A DNA stretch of 64,000 nucleotides from UBA6168 sp964423205 (GCA_964423205.1 CAYRDX010000009.1:21958-85957); one strand, 5' to 3'; shown: positions 20,201-28,445, numbered from the stretch's first letter. Notes: generated from the sequence alone by a model not told the origin. Translations and numbers: made by a program.

Positions 20201-22293
20201 GTGGCCATTTCGGGTACGACGAAAATGGTGCGCTTGCTCCTTTGGGTGGTGCGGTTTCTGGTTTTACAAAAGCATACAAACGGGAGCATCCTGCTGCACA
20301 GGTGAAAGTGGTCGATTTTGAGAAATCACGCAAGACCACAGCCAACGCACAATTGCTGATTGACGAAACGCTCTTAGATCCAGGTATTGTGGAAGTCGGA
20401 TACAAAGATGAACAAAGATGGAGCATTGGTTTGCAGGAGGTGCCCGTTCCGCAGGGAAGCGAAGGCATGAAACTAACCAAAGAATCCACTTTCCTGGTTA
20501 CCGGTGCAGCCGGCAGCATCACCTCGGCCATCACGGCTGACCTTGCCGCTGCATCATCGGGAACGTTCTTTCTGCTCGACCTCACTCCTTCACCTGATCA
20601 ATCGGATGCTGACCTGATTCGCTTCGCAAATGATAAGGAGGGTCTGAAGCGTGAAATTTTCAACCGCATGACTGCATCTGGCGATAAACCCACGCCAGTC
20701 AAAGTGGACAAAGAGCTCGCTGCGATCGAGCGCAGATATTCAGCCCTTGCTGCCATTGAGGCAGTAGAAAAGGCCGGTGGCACAGCACACTATTACAGCG
20801 TTGACCTTCGTGACCAAAAGGCTGTTGCGGCAGCAGTGAAGGATATCAAAAAGAAAGTGAATAGGATTGATGTTATGCTGCACGCAGGAGGATTGGAAAT
20901 CAGCCGTTTGCTGCCCGACAAGTCGCCGCAGGAATTCGACCTCGTATTTGATGTAAAAGCAGATGGCTGGTACAACCTGCTTTCGTCATTTGGCGAGTTC
21001 CATATCGGGGCAACTGTGGCCTTCAGCTCTATTGCCGGAAGGTTTGGCAACGGCGGCCAGACCGACTACAGTTCCGCCAATGACTTCCTTTGCAAGAGCA
21101 CATCGAGCTTCCGCACCTACCGTCCGGAGACTCGTGGCATTGCACTCGACTGGACAGCATGGGGTGGTATTGGCATGGCTACCCGGGGTTCTATCCCTAC
21201 AGTTATGAAACAAGCCGGCATCGACATGCTGCCACCGGAAGCGGGAATTCCGTTTATCAGAAAAGAACTGACTGCTGCCAATACCGGAATGGAAGTGGTA
21301 GTGGCACAGCGCCTCGGCAGGATGATGGAGGAATTTGATTATAATGGTGGACTTCAACCGGAAGCCGTCAGTGAAAGACTGCAACAAAGCAAAGGGGTGA
21401 TGGTGCAGGAAGTGGTGAAAATGGGCCTCTATGAAGGACTGGTTACCAAAGCAAGCTTCAATCCAAAAGAGCAGGGCTTCCTTTTCGATCACCAGATTAA
21501 CGGCACCCCGGTATTGCCGGGTGTCATGGGCATCGAAGCGATGGTGGATGCCGCCACTTGTTTATTCCCGGAACTACATGTTCAGTCGGTTGAAGCTGTG
21601 GACTTTTTTGCTCCGTTCAAGTTTTATCGCTCAGAACCGAGAGAAGTGTTTGTGAAAGTCATCTATCTGGCAGATGGCTCTAATGTCGCAGCTAATTGCG
21701 AGTTGTTCGGTACCCGCAAACTACATGGCCAAACCAAAGAGGAGGTGAAGACTCACTTCAGCGCCAAAGTCTTTCTCGGAGAAAAAGCACCGGAAAAACC
21801 AGCACCATTGACAAAAAAATTAGATCCTTCGAAAAAGCAGGCAGTAGCTGTGCCGGATGATATTTACAAACTTTACTTCCACGGCCCGGCCTATCAGGTC
21901 ATCGAAAAGACATGGAAGAAAGGGGAAGATATGGTTGGGCTTTACGCAAACGGTATTCCAGCCAACCACCATCCGGAGGAGCTGCAAACTCTGGCCCTGC
22001 CGCGGTTTGTGGAATTGTGTTTCCAGGTGGCTGGCATCACAGAAATGGGTGGACATGGAAGAATGGGATTGCCCAGGCACCTCGACTCACTGCAAATACA
22101 CAGGCAAGCTGTTATTGGCAAAGCCAATTATTACGCTGTAGTGAGTCAGGATAATGGGGCTTACCATGCTTCTGTGGTGGATTCGAAAGGTGAAGTTTAC
22201 CTGACCCTGAAGGGTTACCAGACGGTTGAGTTTATTTCGGATTTTGATAAAAATCTGTTGGTGCCTTTGCAGGCTGTGGCAGGAGGAGAGTAG
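14227..22293 (+). CDS. Type I PKS / secondary-lipid megasynthase (KS-AT-KS-ACP-ACP-KR-DH)
   Basis: 2688 residues. Domains in order: KS1 (~1-470; Cys217 in DAACAS, His351 in EGHGTST, His391 in NIGHLKG); acyltransferase (~590-890; FTGQGSQ, nucleophile Ser696 in GHSLGEYG); second KS-type domain (~1020-1540; Cys1263 in SACAS, His1411 in SHETYTPARGGS, His1451 in MTGHAMAVG); two near-identical ACPs (~1620-1685 and ~1742-1808) whose attachment site reads LGIDT (Thr1652, Thr1774) instead of DS; ketoreductase (~2085-2330; GAAGSIT, Ser2268, Tyr2281, Asn2285); C-terminal hotdog dehydratase (~2400-2680; His2422 in DHQINGTPVLPG). No enoylreductase or thioesterase is visible. The layout recalls Pfa/HglE-type lipid synthases. 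The product is probably a hydroxylated or unsaturated long-chain lipid, which is inference. Confidence 0.93.
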   Translation: MEKATHKTVAIVGIGAVMPDAHDLPLFWNNIKQGKYSVTEVPENRWSLDKYYDPDPKVPDKTYSKIGGWVKDDYWDPLKWGLPIPPRICDQMDNTQRWAISATRQALADFGFPEKDFDRDRTAVIFGVAMGGDQHLYSAARIFVPEYIGLLDKSPGFATLPADLRKKIIGEMTGQLGDIFPSISEDTMPGELSNIVAGRIAALYNFHGPNYVADAACASAMAGISAAIEGLVSHDYDMVVTGGIDANMSPTTFVKFCKIGALSATGTRPYAEGADGFIMGEGAAVFLLKRLADAERDGDKIYAVIRSVGGSSDGKGKGITAPNPAGQVFAVKRAWENSGVSPSTATMIEGHGTSTSVGDAVELKCLQDVFGQFNLPVGSIALGSIKSNIGHLKGAAGAAGIAKAVMSLHEKVLPPSINFHSPNSGFEFEKSPFAVNTHLRPWEMKNGIPRRCGVSAFGFGGTNFHVVLEEHIPGKILSEQKTQVFMASEPEAPHAAPLKVPLRGAMVKGTSSKEALVAFLEESLTKAEGGWTPAIEPPLKADLKADHRIALDFENSTDLAGKIKRAINGLQSDNPKIWDALNAKGIFYSQGPVTKTAFLFTGQGSQYINMLKELKEIEPIVKKIFDEADEVMKPLLGKPLTEYIFFDRNDKEAVEAATKNLMQTEITQPAVLSVDYALFKMMEAYGIKPDYVMGHSLGEYGALVASGALEFASALKVVSARGAEMANVKVEDKGIMAAVFASPDQISEVISKIDGYVEIANVNSFGQCVIGGETESTLAAMKACKAAGYHVTQLPVSHAFHTRIVAPASIPFANALRNGKLKAPSIPVISNVTGEFYPTGADVVPEILDLLSRQIASPVQFVKGINKLYESGVRVFVECGPKRALHGFVKDITAEKEDVMNLFTNQQKGGDIASFNQALCGLYAAGLGYGREEIKVEVPQQEVPAVQVQDTMPVASKSAPVPTFSSQQTSSPETPSSTPSGDRYSQLGKLFVEFMDKANAVYSGTTGSRPVQDIWITGAAVGLPKVDGVFSDSNVEKLLNGEQLISNIPAEFQQAMLDRNITRLVKMGHGGPRFETISTINEVIKLAARKAGMDLAADFGYPSKRMSALDITTELAIGAGIDAMRDAGIPMVMHYKTTTTGSKLPDRWLLPAQMQNDTGIIFCSAFPGYNNYAKEMREYFENKALKEQLSVLNSLRTRIGAQNGAEKLHLEIDSQILRVQKELEKTPYSFNRRFLLRVLAMGHSQFAEYIGAKGPNTQINSACASTTLAVGMAKDWIEAGRCKRVIIIAADDITADETIGWFSSGFLAAGAAATDARVEDAALPFDKRRHGMIVGMGGAAIVVESGGSASERGIKPICEVLSTVAANSAFHATQLDVDHIKCIMEDLIAEAERKWGIDRYEIAAQTVFVSHETYTPARGGSASAEIFALRHVFQSAADKIVIANTKGMTGHAMAVGIEDILAIKSLETGWVPPVPNFKEVDPELGMLNLSKGGAYPIRYALRLGAGFGSQIAMSLLRWTPASVDGSRPKPNQLGYAYRINDNDRWRNWLKVISGKDAPEMEVVKRTLRIKDKFGELLSEPEDNLNGFAEETASTEQTVTVETTGVVVENNGRTELSDPVRDRILTLISEKTGYPVDMLNPDLDLEADLGIDTVKQAELFAEIRGEYGIERDDNVQLSNFPTLNHIIQFVYDKRPGLKQAASTVATSPTLSAASMDAPATAAASSPLERSWGVTSPALTDGVKEKILFLIAEKTGYPVEMLDPELDLEADLGIDTVKQAELFAEIRGNWGIDRDDNLQLADFPTINHIVQFVYDRKPELKQDSVLLSVTTTTSADLVSEKAPEDHIKFSNLEAVNQIPRRIPTPQLRPALKYCKASGVQLNDETTVLVMPDNGGVAKSLLSQLKKSGAKVHVLDQGITADQLSKQLCDLSANGPIHGVYWLPALDYEGDIEKLSYRDWKAATQLRVKLLYATMRELVLLKNENVFLVSATCMGGHFGYDENGALAPLGGAVSGFTKAYKREHPAAQVKVVDFEKSRKTTANAQLLIDETLLDPGIVEVGYKDEQRWSIGLQEVPVPQGSEGMKLTKESTFLVTGAAGSITSAITADLAAASSGTFFLLDLTPSPDQSDADLIRFANDKEGLKREIFNRMTASGDKPTPVKVDKELAAIERRYSALAAIEAVEKAGGTAHYYSVDLRDQKAVAAAVKDIKKKVNRIDVMLHAGGLEISRLLPDKSPQEFDLVFDVKADGWYNLLSSFGEFHIGATVAFSSIAGRFGNGGQTDYSSANDFLCKSTSSFRTYRPETRGIALDWTAWGGIGMATRGSIPTVMKQAGIDMLPPEAGIPFIRKELTAANTGMEVVVAQRLGRMMEEFDYNGGLQPEAVSERLQQSKGVMVQEVVKMGLYEGLVTKASFNPKEQGFLFDHQINGTPVLPGVMGIEAMVDAATCLFPELHVQSVEAVDFFAPFKFYRSEPREVFVKVIYLADGSNVAANCELFGTRKLHGQTKEEVKTHFSAKVFLGEKAPEKPAPLTKKLDPSKKQAVAVPDDIYKLYFHGPAYQVIEKTWKKGEDMVGLYANGIPANHHPEELQTLALPRFVELCFQVAGITEMGGHGRMGLPRHLDSLQIHRQAVIGKANYYAVVSQDNGAYHASVVDSKGEVYLTLKGYQTVEFISDFDKNLLVPLQAVAGGE

Positions 22294-22788
22294 GGATTGA
22301 GGAGGTTGAGGGAGTTGAGAGAAGTTAAATGAAATCCGCGAGTATAGCCTCTGCGTAACTTCGCGCGTAATCTCTGCGGTTCTCTGTGTAATATCGCAGA
22401 GCTTCCCAGAGGATACACAAAGTTACTCAGAGGAGCGGTGCGTTATTAATCACCCTCAACTCCCTTAAACTCCCTCAACTTATCTTCTGGTAACAAGAAA
22501 TCATAATGTCATTACTGTCAGTAGCCTGGTTCGCCCAATCATCCTGCGAGTAACATGTTCATTCACGAGAAATTTGAATATTGGTTTAGCTATGGCCCAG
22601 CCACGTAGTGGCGATACCGTTTATAGAAATGCTAATTGATGGAATTTAGTCACGTAGTGACGGCCCGAAAAGTAGGTGCCGCCACTACGTGGCTCGATAG
22701 AATTTGTGGTGTTAACTATTAACTGAATCGGGGCTAACGCCCCTTTTACTTTCAGTTTTGGGAGTACCGAAACAATAACTTTCTAATC
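22294..22788. repeat. Repeat-rich intergenic region
   Basis: ~495 bp without a gene, made of three repeat types. GTTGAG-type arms lie at 22298-22325 and as complement at 22450-22480. A CTCTGCG/CTCTGTG-type stretch covers 22340-22435. Inverted copies of ccacgtagtgg lie at about 22601-22611 and 22685-22695, with a variant at 22653-22663. Similar elements recur in other spacers of this window. Confidence 0.7.
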
Positions 22789-23487
22789 ATGTTGCCCCTC
22801 ATGGTCTTTTGGCTTAGGCAAACTTCCAGTGAGTTGCCCAACTCACTGGTCTGGCTGCATCCATTGGAGTTGGAGACATTTTCTGCCTTTAAGTTTCCCA
22901 AAAAACAAAACGACTGGTTGCTCGGCAGATGGACGGCCAAAAAAGCCGTAATTAGTTTCCTTAAAGAAAGTCATCCCACTCTCCAAAACTCTGATTTTGC
23001 CATCATCAGAGCAAAAGATGGGGCACCGGAAATTCACTGCGAAGCAGAACCTTTGCCTGCGTTCCTTTCACTGAGTCACAGTCATGGAAAGGCATTTTGT
23101 ATCGTTGCAAAACCTGGTTTTCGGATGGGTTGCGATTTGGAGAAAATTGAAAAACGCAGTCCACTATTCGTCCGGGATTATTTCACTGCAAGTGAGCAGG
23201 AATTGCTCAGCGCTGTCGACTCTGAGAGACAACCACTGCTAACCAACCTTATTTGGAGTGCCAAAGAAAGCACCATGAAAGCACTGAGAACGGGGCTGCG
23301 AATTAACCCATTGCGAATTGAGGTGCAAATATCGCCTCCGCTTGATAAAGAGGAATGGCAGGAACTACGAACTGTTTATTCAGATAACACAATCAATTTC
23401 CGTGGCTACTGGCAATCTGGAAGTGGATATGTTTACACGGTGCTTTCGGATTGCCTGGAACGGGAGTTGGAAGAGTTGAAAACTTAG
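22789..23487 (+). CDS. 4'-phosphopantetheinyl transferase
   Basis: 232 residues. The Sfp/AcpT-type motifs are FLSLSHSHGKAFCIVA (residues ~91-106), MGCDLEKIEKRS (Mg-binding Asp, residue ~116) and WSAKESTMKALRTG (Lys/Glu, residue ~164). The enzyme moves the phosphopantetheine arm from CoA to carrier proteins. It lies downstream of the megasynthase on the same strand and is the obvious candidate to activate its two ACPs, although ~495 bp of repeat DNA separates them. ATG 22801 is an alternative start. Confidence 0.9.
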   Translation: MLPLMVFWLRQTSSELPNSLVWLHPLELETFSAFKFPKKQNDWLLGRWTAKKAVISFLKESHPTLQNSDFAIIRAKDGAPEIHCEAEPLPAFLSLSHSHGKAFCIVAKPGFRMGCDLEKIEKRSPLFVRDYFTASEQELLSAVDSERQPLLTNLIWSAKESTMKALRTGLRINPLRIEVQISPPLDKEEWQELRTVYSDNTINFRGYWQSGSGYVYTVLSDCLERELEELKT

Positions 23488-23562
23488 TTCATCTGGAGCC
23501 CGCCAAATCAGGTTTGCAAAAACAAAAAAGAACAGAAACCGGATACTCGAGCAGACCAATCC

Positions 23563-24546
23563 TCATTTCATTTTTCCAACAATAACATCAAACTTCTCAG
23601 TGAATAAGTTGTGAAGAAGTTCAAGGTCCTCCGGACACAATGGAACAATGCCGTTCACATTATCTTCTGCCTGAGCAGGTGTCCGGATACCGGGAATGAC
23701 CGTGGACACCTCAGGTTGGCTTAGTATGTAACTCATGGCGAATGCCGTAGCGGAAATGCCGTATTTTTCAGAGAGCTGCCAGACCGGTTCCAGTGCTTCC
23801 AAAACTTCGACAAGCAGTTCAGGTGGAAGCCGGAAAAAGCGATGGTCGTTCATGGGGAAGCGGGTGTTTTCATCAAATTTTCCGGTGAGCAGACCAAATT
23901 GTAGGGGCATTCTAACGATGATTCCCTTTCCATATTTACCGGCTTTCTGTATCGCAGAAAGGCCGCGCTGGTTGATGATGTTGAGCACAACCTGGAACCC
24001 ATCACCGAGATGTCTGTCCATCAGCCAATCCGCTTCGGTGTCCGGGTAGAAAGTATTCAGAGAAAGGCCCCAATACCGGATTTTGCCTTCCTTTACTAAT
24101 TGCTGCATTGCTTCCATGCATTCGCCGTTTTCCAGGTCGGCCACTTTGGCGGTATGCAGTTGGTAAAAATCAATGCAATCCCTGCGAAGACGGCGAAGGC
24201 TTTGTTCACAGGCTTGCAGCATGTAGTTTTTAGTGTAATCCAGAATGATATCCTGATTCTCACTCAGACGATGGCCAACCTTTGTTGCAATGACCAGGTC
24301 CTTTCGCTTGCCCATCTCTTGCCCAATCAGGGTTTCGGAATGTCCCAGTCCATAAAAATCAGCTGTATCGAAGAAATTTATACCTACATCGAGGGCTTTG
24401 CGCAAGGCTTCAATGGATACCGCATCATCCGCTTCACCCCATCCAATGGGGATGTCGCCCGCCATGACTGGTCCTCCAATTGCCCATGCACCAAATCCAA
24501 TTTCGCTAACGCTTAGAGTAGTATTTCCGAAGTTGCGGTATTTCAT
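23563..24546 (-). CDS. Aldo/keto reductase
   Basis: 327 residues, cytoplasmic TIM-barrel oxidoreductase. Motifs: NFFDTADFYGLGHSE (catalytic Tyr), IATKVGHR (Lys), CIDFYQLH (His), all in the usual order and spacing. The C-terminal TVIPGIRTPAQAEDN is the NADP-binding element. The length is normal for the family. It is convergent with the phosphopantetheinyl transferase and divergent from the gene at 24740. The substrate cannot be assigned. Confidence 0.92.
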   Translation of the reverse strand: MKYRNFGNTTLSVSEIGFGAWAIGGPVMAGDIPIGWGEADDAVSIEALRKALDVGINFFDTADFYGLGHSETLIGQEMGKRKDLVIATKVGHRLSENQDIILDYTKNYMLQACEQSLRRLRRDCIDFYQLHTAKVADLENGECMEAMQQLVKEGKIRYWGLSLNTFYPDTEADWLMDRHLGDGFQVVLNIINQRGLSAIQKAGKYGKGIIVRMPLQFGLLTGKFDENTRFPMNDHRFFRLPPELLVEVLEALEPVWQLSEKYGISATAFAMSYILSQPEVSTVIPGIRTPAQAEDNVNGIVPLCPEDLELLHNLFTEKFDVIVGKMK

Positions 24547-24739
24547 GTTTTGAAGATTTAAGAAGCCTATGGTATGGTTTGCAAGGTAAATTTTCTATTC
24601 AGTTTGACTGACTGATTTTTGTTGTGGTAGCTGTTTCATTTTTCTGACATGCGACAAAAAAAGTGGAAAAAATTGCTAAAAATGAACTGAAGTCAGGGTA
24701 GTTTGGCATCACTAATTTTGACGCATTCATTTTGAAATA

Positions 24740-25615
24740 ATGAAAAAATCATTTGTCTATCTAATTGTTGCTGCAACTGTACTTTTTGCGGGCATTGCCG
24801 GAGTTTATTTTTTCAATCAAGAGGAGCCGCATAAGGAACAAAACGCTGAAGAAACGGGTCCAGTCGTTGACCAAGGCGATGCTACAGCTACTATCGGTGG
24901 TCAAACAGATCAGGAATCTCTTGCTCAAGAAAAAATACCAGCTGGGCAAAGTCGTCTAAACATGCGCTTTCTGGATGTTGGTACTGGCACCGCCGTAATT
25001 CCCGACTTTGTTGAAATCAACTTGAGGGGAACTGGAGGCAAAGGATTGCGAAGCACTAAAAACGATGTCGCTGATAATGGAAGCCTGTCCGTCGATTTGG
25101 AAAATGGATTGTATGATATTACGGTTCGTAAAGCAGGTTATCTCCCTATGTCCACCTTTTTTGACCTGAAGAACAATGACCTTAAGGTGAACTTCAACCT
25201 GGAGCCGATTACTGAAAAAGAAGAGCTTTCCTCACAGTACATCACGACACTGCAAAGGCCGGATGCATTGGTTGTAGTTGGATATGTGGTGGACGACCAA
25301 AGTGGCAAGCCGTTGGCCAATGTGAATGTACAACCCGCCGACAAAGTGGCTTTCGCCATTACAGACAAAAACGGCTTCTTCCAGTTTCACCTTCCATTAC
25401 CTTCGGTGAAAGAATCTGTTGCGAAGAGAAACAAGCTTTATTTTCAAAAAGAAGGTTACACAACTGAAGTCCGATCCAATTTCGATATATGGCCAAATGG
25501 GGACATGATTCTGCAAATTCGCATGAGAAGCGGAACCGGAACCCATGAAGAAAAAATACTTCTGGGCCGGAATGCCAGCATCAGTTTGTTGGATAAAAGC
25601 AATGCAAAACAATGA
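24740..25615 (+). CDS. Membrane-anchored protein with carboxypeptidase-regulatory-like domains
   Basis: 291 residues. One N-terminal transmembrane or uncleaved signal segment (MKKSFVYLIVAATVLFAGIAGVYFF) is followed by an acidic linker and two beta-sandwich-like segments. The second (residues ~175-255) has the CarboxypepD_reg pattern VGYVVDDQSGKPLANVNV...TDKNGFFQFHLP. Such domains are common in exported Bacteroidota proteins and probably mediate binding or folding. The stop overlaps the start of the next gene (ATGA at 25612-25615), so the two are translationally coupled and probably work together. No enzymatic motif is visible. Confidence 0.75.
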   Translation: MKKSFVYLIVAATVLFAGIAGVYFFNQEEPHKEQNAEETGPVVDQGDATATIGGQTDQESLAQEKIPAGQSRLNMRFLDVGTGTAVIPDFVEINLRGTGGKGLRSTKNDVADNGSLSVDLENGLYDITVRKAGYLPMSTFFDLKNNDLKVNFNLEPITEKEELSSQYITTLQRPDALVVVGYVVDDQSGKPLANVNVQPADKVAFAITDKNGFFQFHLPLPSVKESVAKRNKLYFQKEGYTTEVRSNFDIWPNGDMILQIRMRSGTGTHEEKILLGRNASISLLDKSNAKQ

Positions 25616-27528
25616 ATATCACGAAACGAATCACGCGGATACTTTCGGTGCTCATTGTCCTGAGTTTTGCGGGTGAACTGTCCGCCCAGCAATGCCCGAC
25701 CACCATTCGGGTAGGCACAAGTTGCTCTTGTCACACTTGCACAGGCACCATTAATGTGGTGAACTACACGACTTATGTGAAGCGGGTTTTGCCTCAGGAA
25801 TGGCTCAATTGCTGGGGTAATCAGGTTGGTGGCACCCATTCTTTGAGAGCCGGTGCAGTGGCCATTCGCTCCTATACGATTCCCCGGATGGCAGCTTATG
25901 TGAACAGTCATGGAAACGGATTGTATGATATATGCAGCACCACCTGCTGCCATGTGTATGGCACTTCACAATTTACCAATTCCAACCTGGCAGTGGACAG
26001 CACGGAAGGCGTGGTGTTGGTTGCCAATGGAAAAATCCAGTTATCGGAATACGCCGCGGAACAGAACAACCATTCTGCTTGTGGTAATGGCAAAGTGGGT
26101 AATGGAACCGCCCAATGGCCATGTAAAGATGATTCACCATGTAGCGGCCAAACCTACAACGGGCACGGCCGGGGTATGTGCCAGAATGGTTCCGCGCGCT
26201 GGGCTACAGGGTTGAACTTCGCAAACAGCTCCTGCAACTGGCTGGCACCTCATGGCTACGGTACCAAAACATGGCAGGAGATATTGGCACATTATTACCC
26301 AAACTGGACGCTGACTCAGTGCGGTACATCTACTTGTCCCGCACCGGTAAATGATAATTGCACTGGAGCAATATCACTGATACCGGCCTCTGAATGCAAT
26401 TTTCAAACATTCAGTACAGATTGCGCATCCCAAAGTTTGGCAGCACTTCCCAATTGCAATGGTTTTACTTTGGGAAATGCCGATGACGATGTATGGTTTA
26501 AATTTGCTGCCATTGCCGGACAATCTTATACCATTCAGGTTCTGAACGGCAATAATTTCGATGGTGTCATTGACCTGAGAGAATCCTGCAGCGGAAGTAG
26601 CCTGGCCTGTGCAGACCAACCCGGAACAGCAGGCGAAACTAACTCCGTAACCATCAACTCTTCAATTCATCAGACCTCCTATTTCAGGGTGTATCACTAC
26701 GGTGCCGGTTCTGGAGGTGGTAGTTTTCAGGTATGTGTAAGCGCAGCATCACCCTGCCAGACTCCGGGAGCGCCATCCAATGTCACAGCAATGCCTATCG
26801 GAATAAACTCCGCCAATTTCTCCTGGTCAGCAGGCAGCCCGGCGGGTACGGAAGTGACTTATCACTGGGTCGTTGGCGATAATCCTGTAATCAAATACGG
26901 CGATGGTATTGCCTTCGGCAAAACAAGCGGTACAACAGCAAGCACGGGTGTTTTGGCCTGCGCCAGCACTTATTATTTCAGGGTGTATGCACTGACGGCC
27001 TGTAATAACACTTTTTCTGCTTACGCAACTGCTGAGGCGTTTACCACTTTTTCTGCTGATACGGCTGTCAGCCTGGTTGGAAATACACTTAAGGCCAATG
27101 CTTCTCCTGCCACTTATCAGTGGATAAATTGCAGTACAATGGCCAATATAACTGGTGCAACCGGACAGACCTATTCGCCACCTGGCAGCGGCGCTTATGC
27201 TGTCAGAGTGACTCAGAACAATTGTACTGCTGTTTCAAAGTGTCAGACCTGGACGAAGGCGACAGAGAACAAATTATCCTGGGAGCTGAATATTTTTCCG
27301 AATCCTGTTGTTCACATGCTACATATTCAGGCCCGAAATGTTTCTTCAGGACAATCGGAAATCATTTTATATAACACCGTTGGACAAATGGTTTTTAGTC
27401 AAAAGGTAATGATTGCGGCGGATGTGTGGGGAGAAAGTATCAATACCCGGAATCTGAATCCAGGTATCTATATGTTGGTTATCAGGCAGGGTAGGTACAG
27501 TCAGGTTTTTAAAATTCAAAAGCTGTAG
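25612..27528 (+). CDS. SpoIID-like exported protein with type IX sorting domain
   Basis: 638 residues. A signal peptide (ending ELSAQQ) is followed by a SpoIID/LytB domain (~40-225). Its motifs are YVKRVLPQEW, SLRAGAVAIRSYT and GHGRGMCQNGSARWA, where the conserved Glu and the GHG.G.CQ.GA pattern mark peptidoglycan lytic transglycosylase-like domains. The domain is unusually Cys-rich. A PPC-like beta domain (~235-370) and a fibronectin-III-like segment (~385-475) come next. The C-terminal ~80 residues (NIFPNPV...GIYMLVI) are a type A sorting domain for type IX secretion. It is probably delivered to the cell surface, coupled to the upstream membrane protein. Confidence 0.87.
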   Translation: MNITKRITRILSVLIVLSFAGELSAQQCPTTIRVGTSCSCHTCTGTINVVNYTTYVKRVLPQEWLNCWGNQVGGTHSLRAGAVAIRSYTIPRMAAYVNSHGNGLYDICSTTCCHVYGTSQFTNSNLAVDSTEGVVLVANGKIQLSEYAAEQNNHSACGNGKVGNGTAQWPCKDDSPCSGQTYNGHGRGMCQNGSARWATGLNFANSSCNWLAPHGYGTKTWQEILAHYYPNWTLTQCGTSTCPAPVNDNCTGAISLIPASECNFQTFSTDCASQSLAALPNCNGFTLGNADDDVWFKFAAIAGQSYTIQVLNGNNFDGVIDLRESCSGSSLACADQPGTAGETNSVTINSSIHQTSYFRVYHYGAGSGGGSFQVCVSAASPCQTPGAPSNVTAMPIGINSANFSWSAGSPAGTEVTYHWVVGDNPVIKYGDGIAFGKTSGTTASTGVLACASTYYFRVYALTACNNTFSAYATAEAFTTFSADTAVSLVGNTLKANASPATYQWINCSTMANITGATGQTYSPPGSGAYAVRVTQNNCTAVSKCQTWTKATENKLSWELNIFPNPVVHMLHIQARNVSSGQSEIILYNTVGQMVFSQKVMIAADVWGESINTRNLNPGIYMLVIRQGRYSQVFKIQKL

Positions 27529-27614
27529 GAGTTCTGAATCACTGTTAAATAATACACGTGGTTTTGGTGGATTTTACAATATTTACCAAATCACGAATCA
27601 CTAAATCCTAATGT

Positions 27615-28124
27615 ATGAGATCGATATTATTCGTTTTTTTGGCTATGGTGCTTATTGGTTGTGCAACAACCAAAAATCAGGAAGTTACCTCTCACACCGG
27701 CAAACCCATTTTACTTGGCAAGGTTGACAGATCAGGCATGGAGAAAGCTCCATACAATGAATGGTTCAATGCCACCTATTCGGGTTACGAATTGGACAAA
27801 ACAACACTCGACAAAACTGACCTGAAGGGTGTCGAGATAAAACTGTTTCTCGGCACCTGGTGTGGCGACAGCCAGGAGCAGGTACCACGCTTTTACAAGA
27901 TGTTGGACTACAAGAAATATCCCGTCAAAAAGATGACTGTAATTGCACTTGACAATCATCCCGACCGCCGGAAAACAAGCCCGGGTGGTGAAGAAAAAGG
28001 CTGGAACATTGAATACGTTCCCACTTTCATTGTGCTGAAGGATGGGAAGGAAATGGGCCGAATTGTCGAATACCCTAAAGCCTCTTTGGAAAAAGACCTG
28101 GCTGCTATCGTTGCGAAGAAATAG
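27615..28124 (+). CDS. Thioredoxin-fold lipoprotein with single active-site cysteine
   Basis: 169 residues. The lipoprotein signal is MRSILFVFLAMVLIGC with lipobox LIGC. A thioredoxin-like fold follows, with the motif FLGTWCGDSQEQVP at residues ~77-90. The usual CxxC is CGDS here, so only the nucleophilic Cys remains. The cis-Pro region VPTFIVLKDGKEMG is present. One-Cys variants act in mixed-disulfide chemistry or as non-redox folds. It lies after the SpoIID gene, with 86 bp between them. The function is uncertain. A periplasmic or outer-membrane redox helper is plausible. Confidence 0.85.
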   Translation: MRSILFVFLAMVLIGCATTKNQEVTSHTGKPILLGKVDRSGMEKAPYNEWFNATYSGYELDKTTLDKTDLKGVEIKLFLGTWCGDSQEQVPRFYKMLDYKKYPVKKMTVIALDNHPDRRKTSPGGEEKGWNIEYVPTFIVLKDGKEMGRIVEYPKASLEKDLAAIVAKK

Positions 28125-28177
28125 ACTGTTGAAAGTTGAGTTGGTTGAGTTGGTTGAAAGGGTTGAGAGGCAGAGTC

Positions 28178-28362
28178 GATTGGTTCTGGTTTTTGACTGG
28201 TTTTTGATTGACGATATATGATTGACGATATCAGATTTTTGATTTTCCGAGACAAGAACCGGCCGTTTGCGTCCCGAAAAATCAAATCCCGATAGCTATC
28301 GGGATACGTCTGATATCTTAAATCTGAAATCAAAAAACCCTTATAAACCAGAACCAATCAGC
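28178..28362 (-). mobile_element. Miniature inverted-repeat element, copy A
   Basis: 185 bp. It begins gattggttctggttt and ends with the exact complement aaaccagaaccaatc, so it has 15-bp terminal inverted repeats. It carries the internal perfect palindrome atcccgatagctatcgggat (20 bp) and no ORF. A near-identical 185-bp copy lies at 32541-32725 in the opposite orientation. It is a non-autonomous MITE-like element. Confidence 0.85.
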
Positions 28363-28378
28363 CCTGGGTTAGGGGGTT

Positions 28379-28445
28379 GAGAAAGTTGAGGCAATTGAGA
28401 GGTGCTATCTCAACTCAACCTTCTAAACTTCCTCAACCAACTCAA
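28379..28445. repeat. GTTGAG-type hairpin repeat
   Basis: GTTGAG units at 28379-28402 are followed by their complement (CTCAAC units) at 28409-28445, so the transcript can fold on itself. The same units lie just before MITE copy A (28129-28170). Related pairs occur at 22298-22480 and 56774-56862. Confidence 0.65.

Noticed and set aside
14302..22154. Many long antisense frames inside the megasynthase gene
   Set aside because: They are shadows of a GC-balanced coding frame; none has domain-like composition or its own start region.
24740..27528. Sporulation genes suggested by the SpoIID domain
   Set aside because: No other sporulation gene is present and the type IX sorting domain shows an exported surface protein.
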